This document shows positions 33,603 to 45,582 of a stretch of DNA of 64,000 bases, piece by piece (position 1 is the first letter of the stretch; every line of letters starts with the position of its first letter). A program made the translations under genes and the position numbers. The notes beneath the pieces were generated by a model, which saw only the letters and a list, made by a program, of their open reading frames with translations, was not told the DNA's origin and did not search any database. This DNA is from Eleusine coracana subsp. coracana (Eukaryota; Streptophyta; Magnoliopsida; Poales; Poaceae): NCBI GenBank assembly GCA_032690845.1, contig CM064431.1:27534300-27598299 (forward strand), written 5' to 3'.

Positions 33603-35540
33603 CATGCCCCCCGAGTCCGGGGTACAAAATCTTCGTGCGCCGGATTTTACCTCCTTTGTTTACTGCGCGCCTTTACCACCCCACGTCTTCATGACCTAGT
33701 AAATGCAGCCAGTAGAGACTCATCCACTCCTCAGGTCACGCCTTCAATACACCATCCAACCACTCGTGGCCTTTAAATGTGGCCTGTTTTTTCCTATGTC
33801 GCCTCGACTACTGGCTTTACTTTTTGACCGTCCTCATGCTTATCCTTCCCCCTCGGGTTTCCACGCAAGCATTATCGCTTCCTATTCCTTTGATGAAGCG
33901 GCGTTTGGACTCTTCAAAGGTCAATCCAGTTCCTATAAATAACTCCTTCCGTCAACCCTCTTTTCCTCATCTTGCTTACCACCTTCAACCATAGGACTCT
34001 TATTGAGAGCTTTCATAGAAAAATACCATCTATCTCCAAACCTACTGAATATCTTGTGGCAAATACTTTTCGCTTCTCTTGCCCCCAGAGTCTTTCTTTT
34101 AATCCAAAGTTTGCAGCTCCTCCTTCTTAGAAGCCAACCCGATGGTCCTTCTGTCCCTGGATAACAGCACGGGTGTCAAGAATGGCATCGATGGAGCAGC
34201 CCTCTCTCCCTCTTGTCCGACGGGTGATGTCTGATGACACTGCCATTCCTGAAGGGGAAGTGGAGGAAGCTGCTGGTGCATTTTTCTTCTTCAATGTACC
34301 TCCCTCTGCGCGCTTGGGATGCTAATAATTACATCTTCATCCCCAAGCTGTCATAGCAGAATATGTTTCACCGAAACTGGGTAACCAGCTTGTTTTTTTT
34401 CATCTTTAACATCGGCCATCTGTAATTAATGGAAGCCTCCTCTACTCTATAAATGTGTTAATCTCTGTCTTGCATGCCGTGCTTTTACTTTACATCTTTT
34501 CCTCTAAGGGCGATATCTGTAATATCGACCATCTGAAGTCGATGTGTGCACATCGGCCGTAAAACACTCATTTTCTTCTTCTTCTTCAATCTTCTTTTTT
34601 TTTCTGCTAAGGACAATATTTTCAAATCGGCCGTGATCAAGCACTCGAGATCATGAGCTGACCTAAACACTTGGATGATATCTCTTCAAATATTTACCAT
34701 TAATCGCTCTCCCAAACTCCTCTCCATCCAATCCTCGTAAGAAATATGCATTGCCGGGTGCATATTGGCTCACTTTAAATGGTCCTTCCCAAGTAGGAGA
34801 CCATTTTCCAAATCGACTATCTCTAGAGCCGATGGGCATAATTAACTTCTAGACAAGATCACCTTCTGCAAAACTCTTGGGCACCACCTTTTTGTTGTAA
34901 AATCTAGCCACGTGAGCTTTATTCTCTTGAATTTTCTCCAGGGCCCTCATTCAATATTGCACGACATCTTCTGACTCGTCAAACATAACCTGCCTGTAAT
35001 CATCGGCTGATAATTGATCTTGCAACTCTATTCTTCTGGACCCCAGATTCGTTTCCTATGGCAACACTGCTTCATGTCCATAAACTAACTGATATGGTGA
35101 TACCTTTATAGATCCATGACACGCCATTTTGTAGGCCGATAATGACTCAACCAATGTCGTATGCCACCTCTTAGGTTGCTTGTCAATCTTCCTTTTGATA
35201 AGCTTGATCAAACTCTTATTAGACACTTCTGCCTAACCATTGGCTTGAGCATAATAAGGCGATGAATTCAACAATTTGATCCCCATACTATCAAGCTTTG
35301 AAAATCTTCCGAAGTAAACACAGAACCCAGGTCAGTAGTAATAGTCTGTGGCACACCAAACCTGTAAATAATATGCTCCTTCACAAAGTTGATTACATAG
35401 TTGTCACATTCTTTATCGGCACTGCTTCAACCCACTTTGTGAAATAATCTCTTGCTGCCAGAATATACTTGTGACCTTTGCTTGACGCTGGATAAATTTG
35501 GCCAATCATATCCATACCCCATCCTCTAAATGGCCAAGGC
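33603..35540 (-). pseudogene. Gypsy-E integrase core and C-terminus
   Basis: From 35540 downward: KPWPFRGWGMDMIGQIYPAS with the first Asp, ARDYFTKWVEAVPIKNVTT, then a frame change. ITTDLGSVF supplies the second Asp, and SSPYYAQANG, TAG (35233-35235), AEVSNKSLI the Glu. KWSPTWEGPFKVSQY and KYLKRYHP near 34700 close the protein. About 1 kb of non-coding sequence separates this from the 3' LTR. Confidence 0.8.
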
Positions 35541-36120
35541 TTAATGATCGGATTCATAGCAGATGCCGGCGCCCTCTGAATTGCTCCAAATTTTTTGGCA
35601 ATCTTGACACCCCTTGTAATACTTAAAGCAATCTTCTAACATACTTGACCAATAATACCCAGTCCTTTTCAACAACCATCTCATTTTATGGGACGATTGA
35701 TGGGTACCACAAATGCCCTCATGGACTTTGCACATAACCACCATGGCTTCTTCTTGATTTAAACATCTTAATAATACACCATCAATCGTTCGATAATAAA
35801 GCTTTTCTTCTAATAAAACATACCTCAATGCCATGAATCTGATATTACGAGAAGTGCGCTGTGCTGGATCTTTGAGATACTGTACTATCTTGATCCTCCA
35901 ATCTTCTTCATCGACATCAACCTTACCGACACTAACTTGCTTACCTTTATCAACATCGGCAATTTCAACAATCATACCATCAGGATTTAATTGATATCTT
36001 GATGCTTTCGGTGCCAAATCATTTGCCTCCATATTTTGCTCCCTCGGGACATGCTTGAAACTCACGGCCTTCAAGCATCGTATCATATCCTGACACTCAG
36101 CATAAACAACCTCAGATTAT
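35541..36120 (-). pseudogene. Gypsy-E RNase H end and integrase zinc domain
   Basis: KHVPREQNMEANDLAPKASR is the RNase H terminus. The integrase zinc domain follows: VHEGICGTHQSSHKMRWLLK, YYWSSMLEDCFKYYKGCQDC with H, H, C, C in place. The end frame after CQKIWSNSEGA is altered at about 35580. Confidence 0.8.
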
Positions 36121-36124
36121 CATC

Positions 36125-37069
36125 TTAGCATTCAAAATCTCCTGCTAATTGCCCGAGTACCAGCAACGAATCACCAATGATCTCGACGAAATCAGCCCCA
36201 GCTTCTCGCAAAATCTGCAGACCTTTGAGAACAGCTCTATACTCAACTTGATTGTTAGTCGATACCTCCACAGCAAATGCAAACTCAAATCTTGCCCACT
36301 GAGGCGATATGATGACGAGCCCGATACCACATCCATTCTTACATACAGAACCATCGAAAAACAACAACCATGGTATCGGCTCCACCACCGACATATTCGA
36401 TCCACAATGTTCAACAACCAAATCAGCCAAAACCTGACCCTTGACTGCCTTGGCAGACTCATAACTTAGATCATATTCGGCTAGAGCAAGCATCCACTTA
36501 CCAATTCTCCCTTTCAAAATAGGGTCCGATAGCATATATTTCATGACATCGGCTTTGCAAACTACCATACACTTGGTTGATAGCAGATAATGCCTCAACT
36601 TCACACATGAGAAATATAAACATAGGCACAACTTCTCAATCTCAGTGTACCTGGTTTCAGCATCAATCAATCTTCGACTTAAATAGAACAAGGCCCTCTC
36701 CTTGCCATCTTGTTCTTGAATCAAAGTCGATCCGATAGACTTCTTATCCGCAACAAGGTCTAGCTTAAAGGGCAAACCTTCTCTTGGTGGCACCAACACA
36801 GGAGGCACGATCAGATACCTCTTAATATCATCTAGAGCTTTTTGATCTTCAGGCTGGCATACAAATTTCTGATCGGCCTTCAGCTTTAATAATGGAGTGA
36901 AGGCATCTAACCTACCCGACAAATTAGATATGAATCTTCTGATAAATTTAACTTTGCCAATCAAGGATTGCAGCTTAGTCTTGTTGGCAGGAGGATCGAT
37001 ATCATTAACAGCTTTAATACTCTTAGGGCCAATTTTGATCTCTCGTTCATGCATGATAAAATCTAGAAA
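36125..37069 (-). pseudogene. Gypsy-E RT connection and two RNase H-type segments
   Basis: KLQSLIGKVKFIRRFISN, then FKLDLVADKKSIGSTLIQEQ and ALFYLSRRLIDAETRYTEIE form the gypsy RNase H. LLFFDGSVCKNGCGIGLVII, NNQVEYRAVLKGLQILREAG and IIGDSLLVLGQLAG form a second, archaeal-like RNase H typical of the Tat branch. A TAG at 37070-37072 separates it from reverse transcriptase. Confidence 0.85.
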
Positions 37070-37885
37070 CTAGCCAGTCGATACGCCAAAAGCATACTTC
37101 TTAGGATTCATTTTTAAACCGTACCTTCTAGTCCTCTCGAGTGCTTCCCGCAAATCGGCCACATGATCCTCTATCCTCCTGGATTTAACCACAACACCAT
37201 CAATATAAATTTCCACTAACCTGCCGATCAAGTCATGAAAAATATAATTCATGGCCCTTTGATATGTGGCTCTAGCATTCTTCAATCCAAACGTCATGAC
37301 AACGCATTCATATAAACCAATAGCCCCTGGACACCTGAAAGCAGTCTTTAGTATATCTTCTTCTGCCATAAAAATCTGATTGTAACCAGCACTGCCATCC
37401 ATGAAACTAACAATATTATGTCCAGCTGCTGCATCAACCAGAAGATCTACAACCAGCATCGAGTAATCATCTTTTGGTGTGGCTCTATTTAATGGTCTGA
37501 AATTGATACACACCCTCAACTGGCAACTCTTCTTGTATACAAGCACAATATTTGAAACCCACTCTGGATATCGACAAGGTCTGATAAACTTAGCATCATA
37601 TAATCTAGTGATCTCAGCCTTGCTATCATCATAAATCTTCGGATCTATCCTCCTCAGCGGTTGCTTGAATGGTCGATAAATAGGTTTGGTGGGAAGCCGA
37701 TGTTCAACAATCGATCGGTTGAGTACAGGCATTTTAGAATAATTCCAAGCAAAACAATCCCGGTACTCCTTCAATAATTTTATTAATTCAGCCTTAACAT
37801 TTTCATCTAATTTCTTACTAATAAATGTCGGCCTGGGCTTGTCACCGTCTCCTATATTGACTTTCTGTATCTTATCGGCCGACAT
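37070..37885 (-). pseudogene. Gypsy-E reverse transcriptase
   Basis: DCFAWNYSKMPVLNRSIVEH, YPEWVSNIVLVYKKSCQLRV, NIVSFMDGSAGYNQIFMAEE and YECVVMTFGLKNARATYQRA lead to EIYIDGVVVKS. The second Asp of the YxDD pair is Gly (GGT at 37196-37198), so the metal-binding pair is incomplete. FMDGSAGYNQ retains the first Asp. Ends with GVSTG and TAG. Confidence 0.88.
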
Positions 37886-38010
37886 AAATCCTTTTCCCTA
37901 CTTGCCATCTTCTACAAATTCCATTAGGGTGCTAGACAAACACTCCATATCATCCGCATGCCATGGTACCAAATCGGCCGATGAGACATTGATGGTTTCA
38001 TTGGCCGGGA

Positions 38011-38707
38011 CTATCTCAACTTGATCGTCAATCCACTGGATGAGTGAATGGTGCATAGTTGATCAAACACAACAATTTTTATGTATCGAATCACATCCCA
38101 ACAGAAGGCTGTAGGTCCCCTTTCCATCAATGATAAAGAATGTAACCGGCAAAGTTTTACTAAGATAGTAAGTTCAACATTCAAAACTCCTTTGGTTGCT
38201 GCAGTACGATCACCATAATCCCACAAAATCATGTTAGTATCAATCAAATCTTCATCAGTCTTACCCAGCTTTCTTGCAGTAGTGATCGACATGATGTTAA
38301 CCGCAGCCCCTCCATCGACCATCATCTTTCCCATCGGCATCCCATTGACAAAGCCTTTCGAGTACAATGCCCTCAAGTGTTGATGCTTAAACTCATCTGG
38401 TTTATCAAATATTGTCTATTGTATATCAAACACCAACTGTGGTGCTCCACTCTCATCAGCAAACAGTTCTTCTTCTTCTAAAGCCATGAACTCTTGTGGT
38501 AGCATCATCACCATGCCTACTGTAGTCAGCAAACAGTTCTTCTTCTTCTAAAGCCATGAACTCTTGTGGTAGCATCATCACCATGCCTACTGTAGCACCG
38601 GGTACCTGTACTTGTGATTTCACCTTGGGTCTCCATACCTTCCTAGGCGGCTCATCATCTCCTTCATCATAATAGTAATAGCAAGCCCTCATCTGTCTGC
38701 ACCGCAT
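38011..38707 (-). pseudogene. Gypsy-E protease region with 70-bp tandem duplication
   Basis: KMMVDGGAAVNIMSITTARK is the retropepsin site, in a 121-codon frame from 38376. Upstream, frame 38707-38456 is broken by a perfect 70-bp tandem repeat (38456-38525, 38526-38595). Because 70 is not a multiple of three, the second copy is read in another frame. Confidence 0.8.
38456..38595. repeat. Perfect 70-bp tandem duplication in Gypsy-E
   Basis: Both units start TCAGCAAACAGTTC and end GCCTACTGTAG without a visible difference. The repeat is in coding sequence and shifts the frame. Confidence 0.95.
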
Positions 38708-38849
38708 TCTCTGAACTCCGCGCTTTTGACTTCTAGAAAATATTCTAGATGGACATCACATATTGCTCTATTCCTGTTCTTCCCAGAACTCTTTATTGAC
38801 TTCTTTATTGAAGTGAACTTCTTCTTCTGTCTTCTTGGGGCCAAGTCAT

Positions 38850-41000
38850 TCAAAAGCTGACACTCTGCCTTGCCCATCGACTTTCCTTTTTCATCGACTC
38901 TTTAATGTTGCTTTGTCGATCTTGCTGTCGATAGAACTTAGGAGCTTCTTTGTACATCCAATCTACATGCCGACTGCAACAAGGACAATTGTCTATCGAA
39001 GGCAGCTTCATGTTATTTTCCCAACAATATTTGAAAAATGAACACTCGCAGTGTGGATCAAACTGTGATTCCTTTAATTCTCTATCCCTTTTCTTCTGAT
39101 ATCGGCTAATGAAAGCTTCTACATTGTCGATACCAGCCATATTGATATTCGCGGGGAACAGATGCCCATCAATCTTCATGGTTTCTTTTGTAAACTTGAT
39201 CTTTCCCTGCCCAATCGATGACTGAATCTCTCTTCTGAATACCTTGCATTCATTGGTGTAATGAGACGACGAGTTGTGCCACTTGCAATACTTTCTTTTC
39301 TTCAATTCTTTAGCAGGCGGTATCACATGATTAAGTGGCAACTGAATGTGCCTCTCGTGCAACAACATGTCAAATATCTTATCGGCCATGGTGATGTCAA
39401 AGTCATAGCTTTCTTCCGGCTCATTCTGCCTCACCCAAGAACATGACAAAATATTCTTATTCCTCGTCCACTCAGCCATATCGACATCTTCGGTCTCCTC
39501 CCCAGACTCAGAGTCATAATCATTATAGTTGACTTGAATCGGCCTGGACCGTGCCCCCTGAGTCAGATTCTCCTAGATAGATACCTTCTATACCAACTGG
39601 GACAGGCTCTCAGACTCAGCCGAGGGAAACTTTTCCCTTAGGGGAGCTACTAACCCATTAAAAGCAATCTCCACCATCTGATTATCTGTTAATTGGAGAC
39701 TGAAACACTTGTTGCGCACTTTCCTGAACCTCTGCATGTAATCATGTACAAACTCATCAGCTTTCTGTCTTACAACAATCAAATCTGACAATCTCATCTC
39801 CCTAGTCTCAGTGAAGAAATACTTATGAAACTTCTGTTCGAGATCGGCCCAAGTTATAATAGAATTCGGGGGCAACGATGCGAACCATGAAAAAGCTAAA
39901 CCGGACAATGATAACGGAAACAACCTAATTTTCAATGCTTCGGTAGCTCCTGCCTCTCCATATTGCACCGAAAACCGGCTGATATGCTCAACAAAGGTAG
40001 TATTGTCTTGTCCAGTGAACTTAGTAAACTCTGGTGACCTATATCGACTCGACATAGGAATCAAGTCATAGCTAGGAGGATACGGGGATCGATACATATA
40101 AGTCTGCTGCTTTGGCTTTAACCCGAATTGTTCTCTCATTACCTCAGCAATTTTCACTGCCCAGTCATTGGTCGAAACATTGGTATTTGGAGTAACCAAT
40201 GCAGGACCAGACGCTGGCACTTGTGGGGCTGTCTGTGAACCAAAATTGACAACAGTGTGTTGGCCTTCCAACTCTCCAGGCAATCCAGATGATGACGACA
40301 TGCCGAACAGGCTTGGCTCTACATTTGGTGTTGTACTATATGTCACATTTGGTTCTGAAGTGTCTTGCATGTAACACTGTGGCTGTGTTTGCGGTGATGT
40401 CTTCTGCAGAATAATCCTAGGACCAGATCCAGGTGTTCTCCTTGTAGCACCACCACTGTTATTCCTTGGGGGTGGAGTGGTACTCTCTAATGCTAGCCCC
40501 AAGCTTGCTGAAAGCATTGCAGTGCTAGTACTGGGTGGCTGTTGCTCGAGTCCTTCGATTGCAGGCCGAGGAATATTCCCCTACATACGGAAATACATCA
40601 GCCGACGTGCTGCATCATCATATACGTACCCCTCCACTATCTGAATAATCAAAGCCCTCAAAGTATTTACCAACACAAGTGATTGATTGATCGTAGCCTC
40701 ATCTACCACCTCCATTGGCTTATGGACAGGTGACTTCCCAGTTTCATCTCCTTCAATCAAAGCAGCCACAAGTAATTTTCCCCTCTGTATGATCTTTCCA
40801 TGCCTGGTTTTGCTAAATGTGCTCAACAAAAGGTTTTCATACTCTATAATTTTCTAATCAATTTGTGCCTTTGTTTCATCACTCAGATCATCTCTATCAA
40901 CAGGCATCATGTTATCCATCTTCAGATCCGCGTAGACATCATGTTTTGGTGGAGGATTGTCAGGGAGCTTGGGATCCTTTGGCATTCCAGGTTCAGTCAT
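38850..41000 (-). pseudogene. Gypsy-E gag
   Basis: ATG at 41000 gives MTEPGMPKDPKLPDNPPPKH. TAG occurs at 40854-40856 and 40581-40583. The gag core (ISRFSVQYGEAGATEALKIR, LFPLSLSGLAFSWFASLPPN, ITWADLEQKFHKYF, VHDYMQRFRKVRNKC) lies in the 309-codon stretch ending at 39588. After a stop zone, a Cys/His-rich part (CKWHNSSSHYTNEC, CECSFFKYC, CPCCSRHVDW) follows in 39479-38850. The gag core and Cys/His order are usual for Tat-type elements. Confidence 0.85.
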
Positions 41001-41047
41001 GTCATAGATATTGAAGTTCTTGGTCCCACCAGGCGTGCCAAAAAGTG

Positions 41048-42300
41048 TGTTGACGCGAAAATCACACGTGTGACTCGAGAGATTTGCTTAACTCTAGTAC
41101 GGGACCAACACAAAGAAACCAGGGCGTGCCAGTTAATTTTTCCTGCAAATCAACAAACAGACAAACGGTCAAGTTCCACGGGTCACCGGCTCAGTACAGG
41201 CCAATGAAGAAAGTCGATAATCACTGTTAGTGAAAATCAGTCGATGGTTATAAACATCAAATAATATTATTAAAATAAACTAATTGGCTGATTTATATCG
41301 GCTTATCGGCAATTCAATAAACAAGTATTAAATATTGCATAAATAGTGTTGATAAGAATTGAGTCGATAAAGCAAAGTCAATAAATCTATGATAAACATG
41401 TTAAAACTTGCTCGGTCGATGAAGGATAGTTGATGGGCCAGAGTCGATAGAAGTACAGTAATCATGCAAAGGACTCTCCTCGTCGATAGTGCTAAGTCGA
41501 TAGATCTGGTAGCTGGTATTGCAATATGCCTCAAAATCACAGATCTGATCTTATTAAATAAAGGGGGCAATCGACTTCTATGAATACAATAATAAACAAT
41601 TGAAATACTGATAGTCGATTGAACCGTGAAAACCTATCGGCTAAACGTCCCGACAAAACTCTATCGACTCTTCCCAGAATCAAATCGTACCTAGTCCTAA
41701 CGACTCAGCGAGAGGTGAGAATCAATGCAGCCTCACTGGCTCGAGCAGATCGAACTTAATCGCGATAGTGCCCAAACAAAGCAAATAGGACAAAATACAC
41801 TCCAATTATAGGTAAAATCGATAGAGTGACTCGAATAATAGATCTAAATCCTGGCCTATAAAACCCACAGAAATCAAAGAAGATCAGACCTAACCGAGAC
41901 AGTAATGCAATCTAACTCGATAATACGAGCCAAATAAAGATCTAATTACTGGATAACTAGCAATTTCAATGATAACAACTAGAATATCAACTTAATAAGA
42001 AAGTATTAGCTGAAGTCAATGAAATTACCGAGGGTGACTAATCCAAGTCTCTCGCTGAGATCGGAGCCGATGCAGCCCGCGCGAGACGAGGATGTCGTCG
42101 AGAAAACGTCCTGACTCGGCCAGAACTCTAACAAACCGACTCCGCTTATTTAAACTAAATCTAAAATGGAAAATAGAAAGAGACAAAATAACCCATAAGG
42201 GCCCACTTTATTTCCTTCGGCTGTCAGACATCTCTTGGCTCGATCGATTCTGAACCCTTGTCGCTGATCAATGGGACTAGTCCAAATTCTGGTGCCAATA
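41048..42300 (-). repeat. Gypsy-E 5' LTR with promoter deletion
   Basis: 1253 bp. Compared with the 3' LTR it lacks about 90 bp at 42107-42110, the segment that corresponds to 33319-33407 and holds the TATA box. The outer end reads GGTGCCAATA rather than CCAACA. Confidence 0.93.
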
Positions 42301-42331
42301 GGTTGTCATCCATCACCAAAAAGGGGGAGAT

Positions 42332-44284
42332 TGTAAGGATCATGACCATTAAGGTCACCCCAAGGTATGAATGTTTTGGCGATAGGTGACAACTATAAAA
42401 TTGTTGGCTAATATCTACACGAGTGTTGTCTATGTAGGAATCATCTCTAAACTCTATTACAAATCATATGGATAGTGGTTGCCTTGGCGATTGATAACAA
42501 TGACCACAAGCATGGAGGCTTGATGAGCTTGATGGAGTCCAAGGGTTGATGGAGATGGATCAAAGCTAAGGACAAACTATGGAGCAAGTGTTAGGAACAC
42601 TTGTCTGCTTTGAGTCCATAGGAAAAACCGGACTATCAAGGGGGTCTAGGTCATTTCTCTTAGGTCATGTCTAGTTGGTGATGTGCATGGATGCTCAGGG
42701 AAATCATAGGCACTAGGTGACAGTGGAGAAGCCAAGAAGCTGTTCGGAGAAGCTAGAAAATAAAGTTAAGTGAGGACGAGGAGTTTTAGCTTCTGGACAG
42801 AGTGACCGGACAGAGGGGCCAATGGAGATCAGACTGTACATTCACTAGGAGAACAGGAAATCTAGCAAGAGGACTTACCAAGGAAACTGGCAGAGTTGAG
42901 TCTGTAGAGACCAGACGGTCCGGTCTGTACAAGGTGACTCTGGGTAGCGAGGAAGCTAGTGCTGGAAATGTTTCTGTAATGGAGGGAGAAAGTCTGACCG
43001 AATGGTCCGGTCAGCTGACCGGACAGTTTGGTCAGCTGACCGGACAATCCGGTCAGTGTAGAGAAATCGTCTAGATAGAGTAGCCAACGGCTCTGGGAGC
43101 CGTTCCAGAGAGACCAGATGGTCCAGTTTAATAGTGACCGGACTATCCGGCCATTGGGGTCCAAAAAGTGGATTTCATGGAGCAACGACTAGTTGGAGGT
43201 TAGAAGCCTATATAACTTCGTTCCTGGGGTCTTGGAGACCTCTCTTGGCTAGTGGAATTGTTTGGAGCATTTGGTGAGAGCCAAGAGGAAAAGAGGAGAG
43301 CACTAGGAGGAGATATTACATATCTTGAGAGTGCTAGTGAGAGTAACTTGAGCATAGATGCACATCTAAGGCTAGGGTGTCCTTGAGGGTGTGATCTAGG
43401 TTGTTACTATTGGTCTATGGTGAGACCTTAGACCAGTTAGGTGTCAGTGATCGAGCCTATCATGATCGGTTGTGAAGGCCGTCACACGTTTGTACACGGT
43501 TTGAGCCCGCCACTGAAAGGGGCATCAATAGTGAGCGCCCGTGTCGGCTCAGGGAATCCGGCAAGTTCTCGAGGGAGGCGAGCTTGTGCCTTGATGGCAG
43601 CGGTGACGCACACCATGTCTTCACTCCGGGAGTGATTGCGGGCTCGTGGGCGAGAACTCCACATTGGTGGCGGGAGGGACTGGGACTCCAGCGGGAGTGG
43701 TCCAACGAGGAGTAGGGGAAGGCGCCATCCTTCCGAGACCTCGGAAAAAAAGTCATGAGCCATCTCTTACTGTACTCCTTACTTTGATGCATTACTTTCC
43801 ACATTTATATACCATGCTATTCATGATTGTATGCTTACCTTGCTCTAGTTGACTACTTGTAGACTTGCATGAATAGGCTTCTCTACCTGCTAGTTATGCT
43901 TAGCTTTCACTTGATTACTAGCATGTGTAGGAGTTGCATTCGCTTGATTAGTCACCCTTGTATGTCTTGTGCTACTTATTCTTGTGTGCTTATCTTGTAC
44001 TTGATGATCTAGTAGCTTTGCATGAGTAGGCTCCTTTGCTAGCTTGTTGTGTGCTTCCGCGTGTTCTTTGATTACTAGCTTGCATAGGAGTTATGTGCTT
44101 TGTCTGTGATCCACTAGTATGCTTAGGTTGTCTTTCCTTTCATAGAATTATCTTGTTTGTGTGATCACCACTAGAATTGTGTAGGAGTTGTTTGAGTGGT
44201 TGGTTTCAGTATTTGACAAAATAGGTACATAGTTTGAGTTCCCGATTCACCCTCTCCCCCCCCCTCGGTTACTCGATCCTTTCA
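42332..44284 (+). repeat. Copia-C 3' LTR
   Basis: 1953 bp, TGTAAGGATC...CCTTTCA, preceded by AAAAAGGGGGAGAT. It includes the clustered CCGGAC/GTCCGG palindromes (42790-43160) and a TATA box near 43207. It shows the uninterrupted sequence CAACGACTAGTTGG where Gypsy-D sits in the 5' LTR. Confidence 0.93.
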
Positions 44285-45162
44285 ACATCTTATCAGAGCA
44301 ATATCACCTAGCTCCAGAGACCAAATTGGGTCACCCATATATGTTTTATAAAGCTGTCAATGAGGTCTATAATTTTTGTAGTCTAATATTCTTCATTGGA
44401 GATCATTTTGGACTCCAAAATCTCTTGTTTCAATGAAATAGTGTTCCGGAACTTCGCAAATAGTCCTAACTTTATGTGGGTGCTTCTGGAAATTGAGCCT
44501 TTGTGTTGTATACTTGCTAGATCCTGCAACATAGCACACACAACATATCTCGAAACATGATTAGAGCTGGGTGCCAAGTGGCTCAAATGATCAATAAGAA
44601 TGTGATTATGAAATGAATGAATTCAGGTGGGTAACCCCACTGTAGTTTCTCTCAAAAGTAACATTTTGATGAAATCCTAATTTTTCATACTGAATATAAA
44701 AAAAGGACTTAGTTATTGTTTACAATTTATGCAGAGTCATTCATAAACAAGTACCAGTCTTTAAGAGTGACGACCCCGGAGAGAAGTTGAATGTAGGGAA
44801 ACATAATCCCATCAATCATAATTATTACGATGGTAGTCTCTGGCAGATTTTGCATATAATAAAGTCCTTATATAAAACCATCCTATATTTTATAATTGAA
44901 TGATATTGTTAAAATATAGGACTTTAACATAACACTACATGATTCATAAATGCATTGTGACATTTCAAACTTCTAGCACAACGGGCATGTTGTGATGCAC
45001 CGGCATCCTAAACGCATGGAAGCATGTTTCTTTGTTAACTAGTCCTAAGCAGTCTTAAAAAAATTAAGCAATATATTTATTGAGCAACTTTAATTTGCAT
45101 TATGTATGTTTCATTTAGGAGCAGCAGCCTGGTAAAATAGATATGCTCCAATAATGAACATC
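44285..45162. other. Right flank of Copia-C, no gene seen
   Basis: Starts with the ACATC duplication and TTATCAGAGCAATATC. No coding pattern on either strand. It ends in a second ACATC (45158-45162), the left target duplicate of the next element. Confidence 0.5.
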
Positions 45163-45548
45163 TGTTATGGTCAATATGCGACCCATGATCCCTTGAGCTG
45201 CCCAGAAGCTCAAAGGGCAGGCCCAGTAAGAAAGTCGGTTACTGTTCACGTGCATAGGTCTTTGCCCATTTAGATAGATAACATTGGATCTAGGGTCTTC
45301 CATATTGTAATAGGTTACTTAGAGGTCAAGTTGTGTCTTCTCTATATAAAGAGAGGCAGTTTATCAATAAAGGGCAAGCAGGATTAAAGAGGTAAAACTC
45401 TAAAATCTCTCTCTCTCTCTCTCTCTCTTTGCTATCACCTCCCCTAGTGCTGCCGCCGCCGCTGCCACCGTCGCCACCATCGTCGTTGCCACTGCTGCCA
45501 TTGTCGTCGTCGCTCTCTCTTTTTCCCTCTCCATTCATGCACATAACA
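45163..45548 (+). repeat. 5' LTR of the short LTR element
   Basis: 386 bp with a TATA box TCTATATAAAGAGAG near 45340, a (CT)n run at about 45406-45428 and a CCGCCGCTGCCACCGTCGCC-rich stretch. Confidence 0.8.
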
Positions 45549-45582
45549 ACTTGGTATCAAGAGCTAGGTTGTTCCTCTCACC

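Larger units (their letters stand above)
32256..42300 (-). mobile_element. Gypsy-E: Ty3/gypsy element in the Copia-C 3' region
   Basis: LTRs 32256-33602 (3') and 41048-42300 (5'), perfect duplication GGTTG at 32251-32255 and 42301-42305. Minus-strand order: gag (from 41000), CCHC-like region, protease, reverse transcriptase, RNase H, integrase, polypurine tract CGGGGGGCATG next to 33602. Domain sequences (VDGGAAVN protease, an RNase H after reverse transcriptase of the LLFFDGSVCKNGCG type) fit the Tat/Athila branch. Many stops and frameshifts. Confidence 0.92.
16409..44284 (+). mobile_element. Copia-C: SIRE/Maximus-like copia element carrying two nested Gypsy elements
   Basis: The 5' LTR (16409-17255 plus 25002-26033) and 3' LTR (42332-44284) are homologous. 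A perfect ACATC duplication flanks the element (16404-16408, 44285-44289). Primer-binding site TGATATCAGAGCC lies at about 26036. Order: gag, protease, integrase, reverse transcriptase, RNase H, then a long 3' non-coding region with repeated AAGGGGGAGA tracts, which suggests the SIRE/Maximus lineage. Removing Gypsy-D and Gypsy-E leaves about 10.1 kb. Stops and active-site losses show it cannot move by itself. Confidence 0.9.

Noticed and set aside
34485..34670. 61-codon minus-strand ORF with KKRRLKKKKK
   Set aside because: Translation of a CTT-rich simple stretch in the 3' non-coding part of Gypsy-E.
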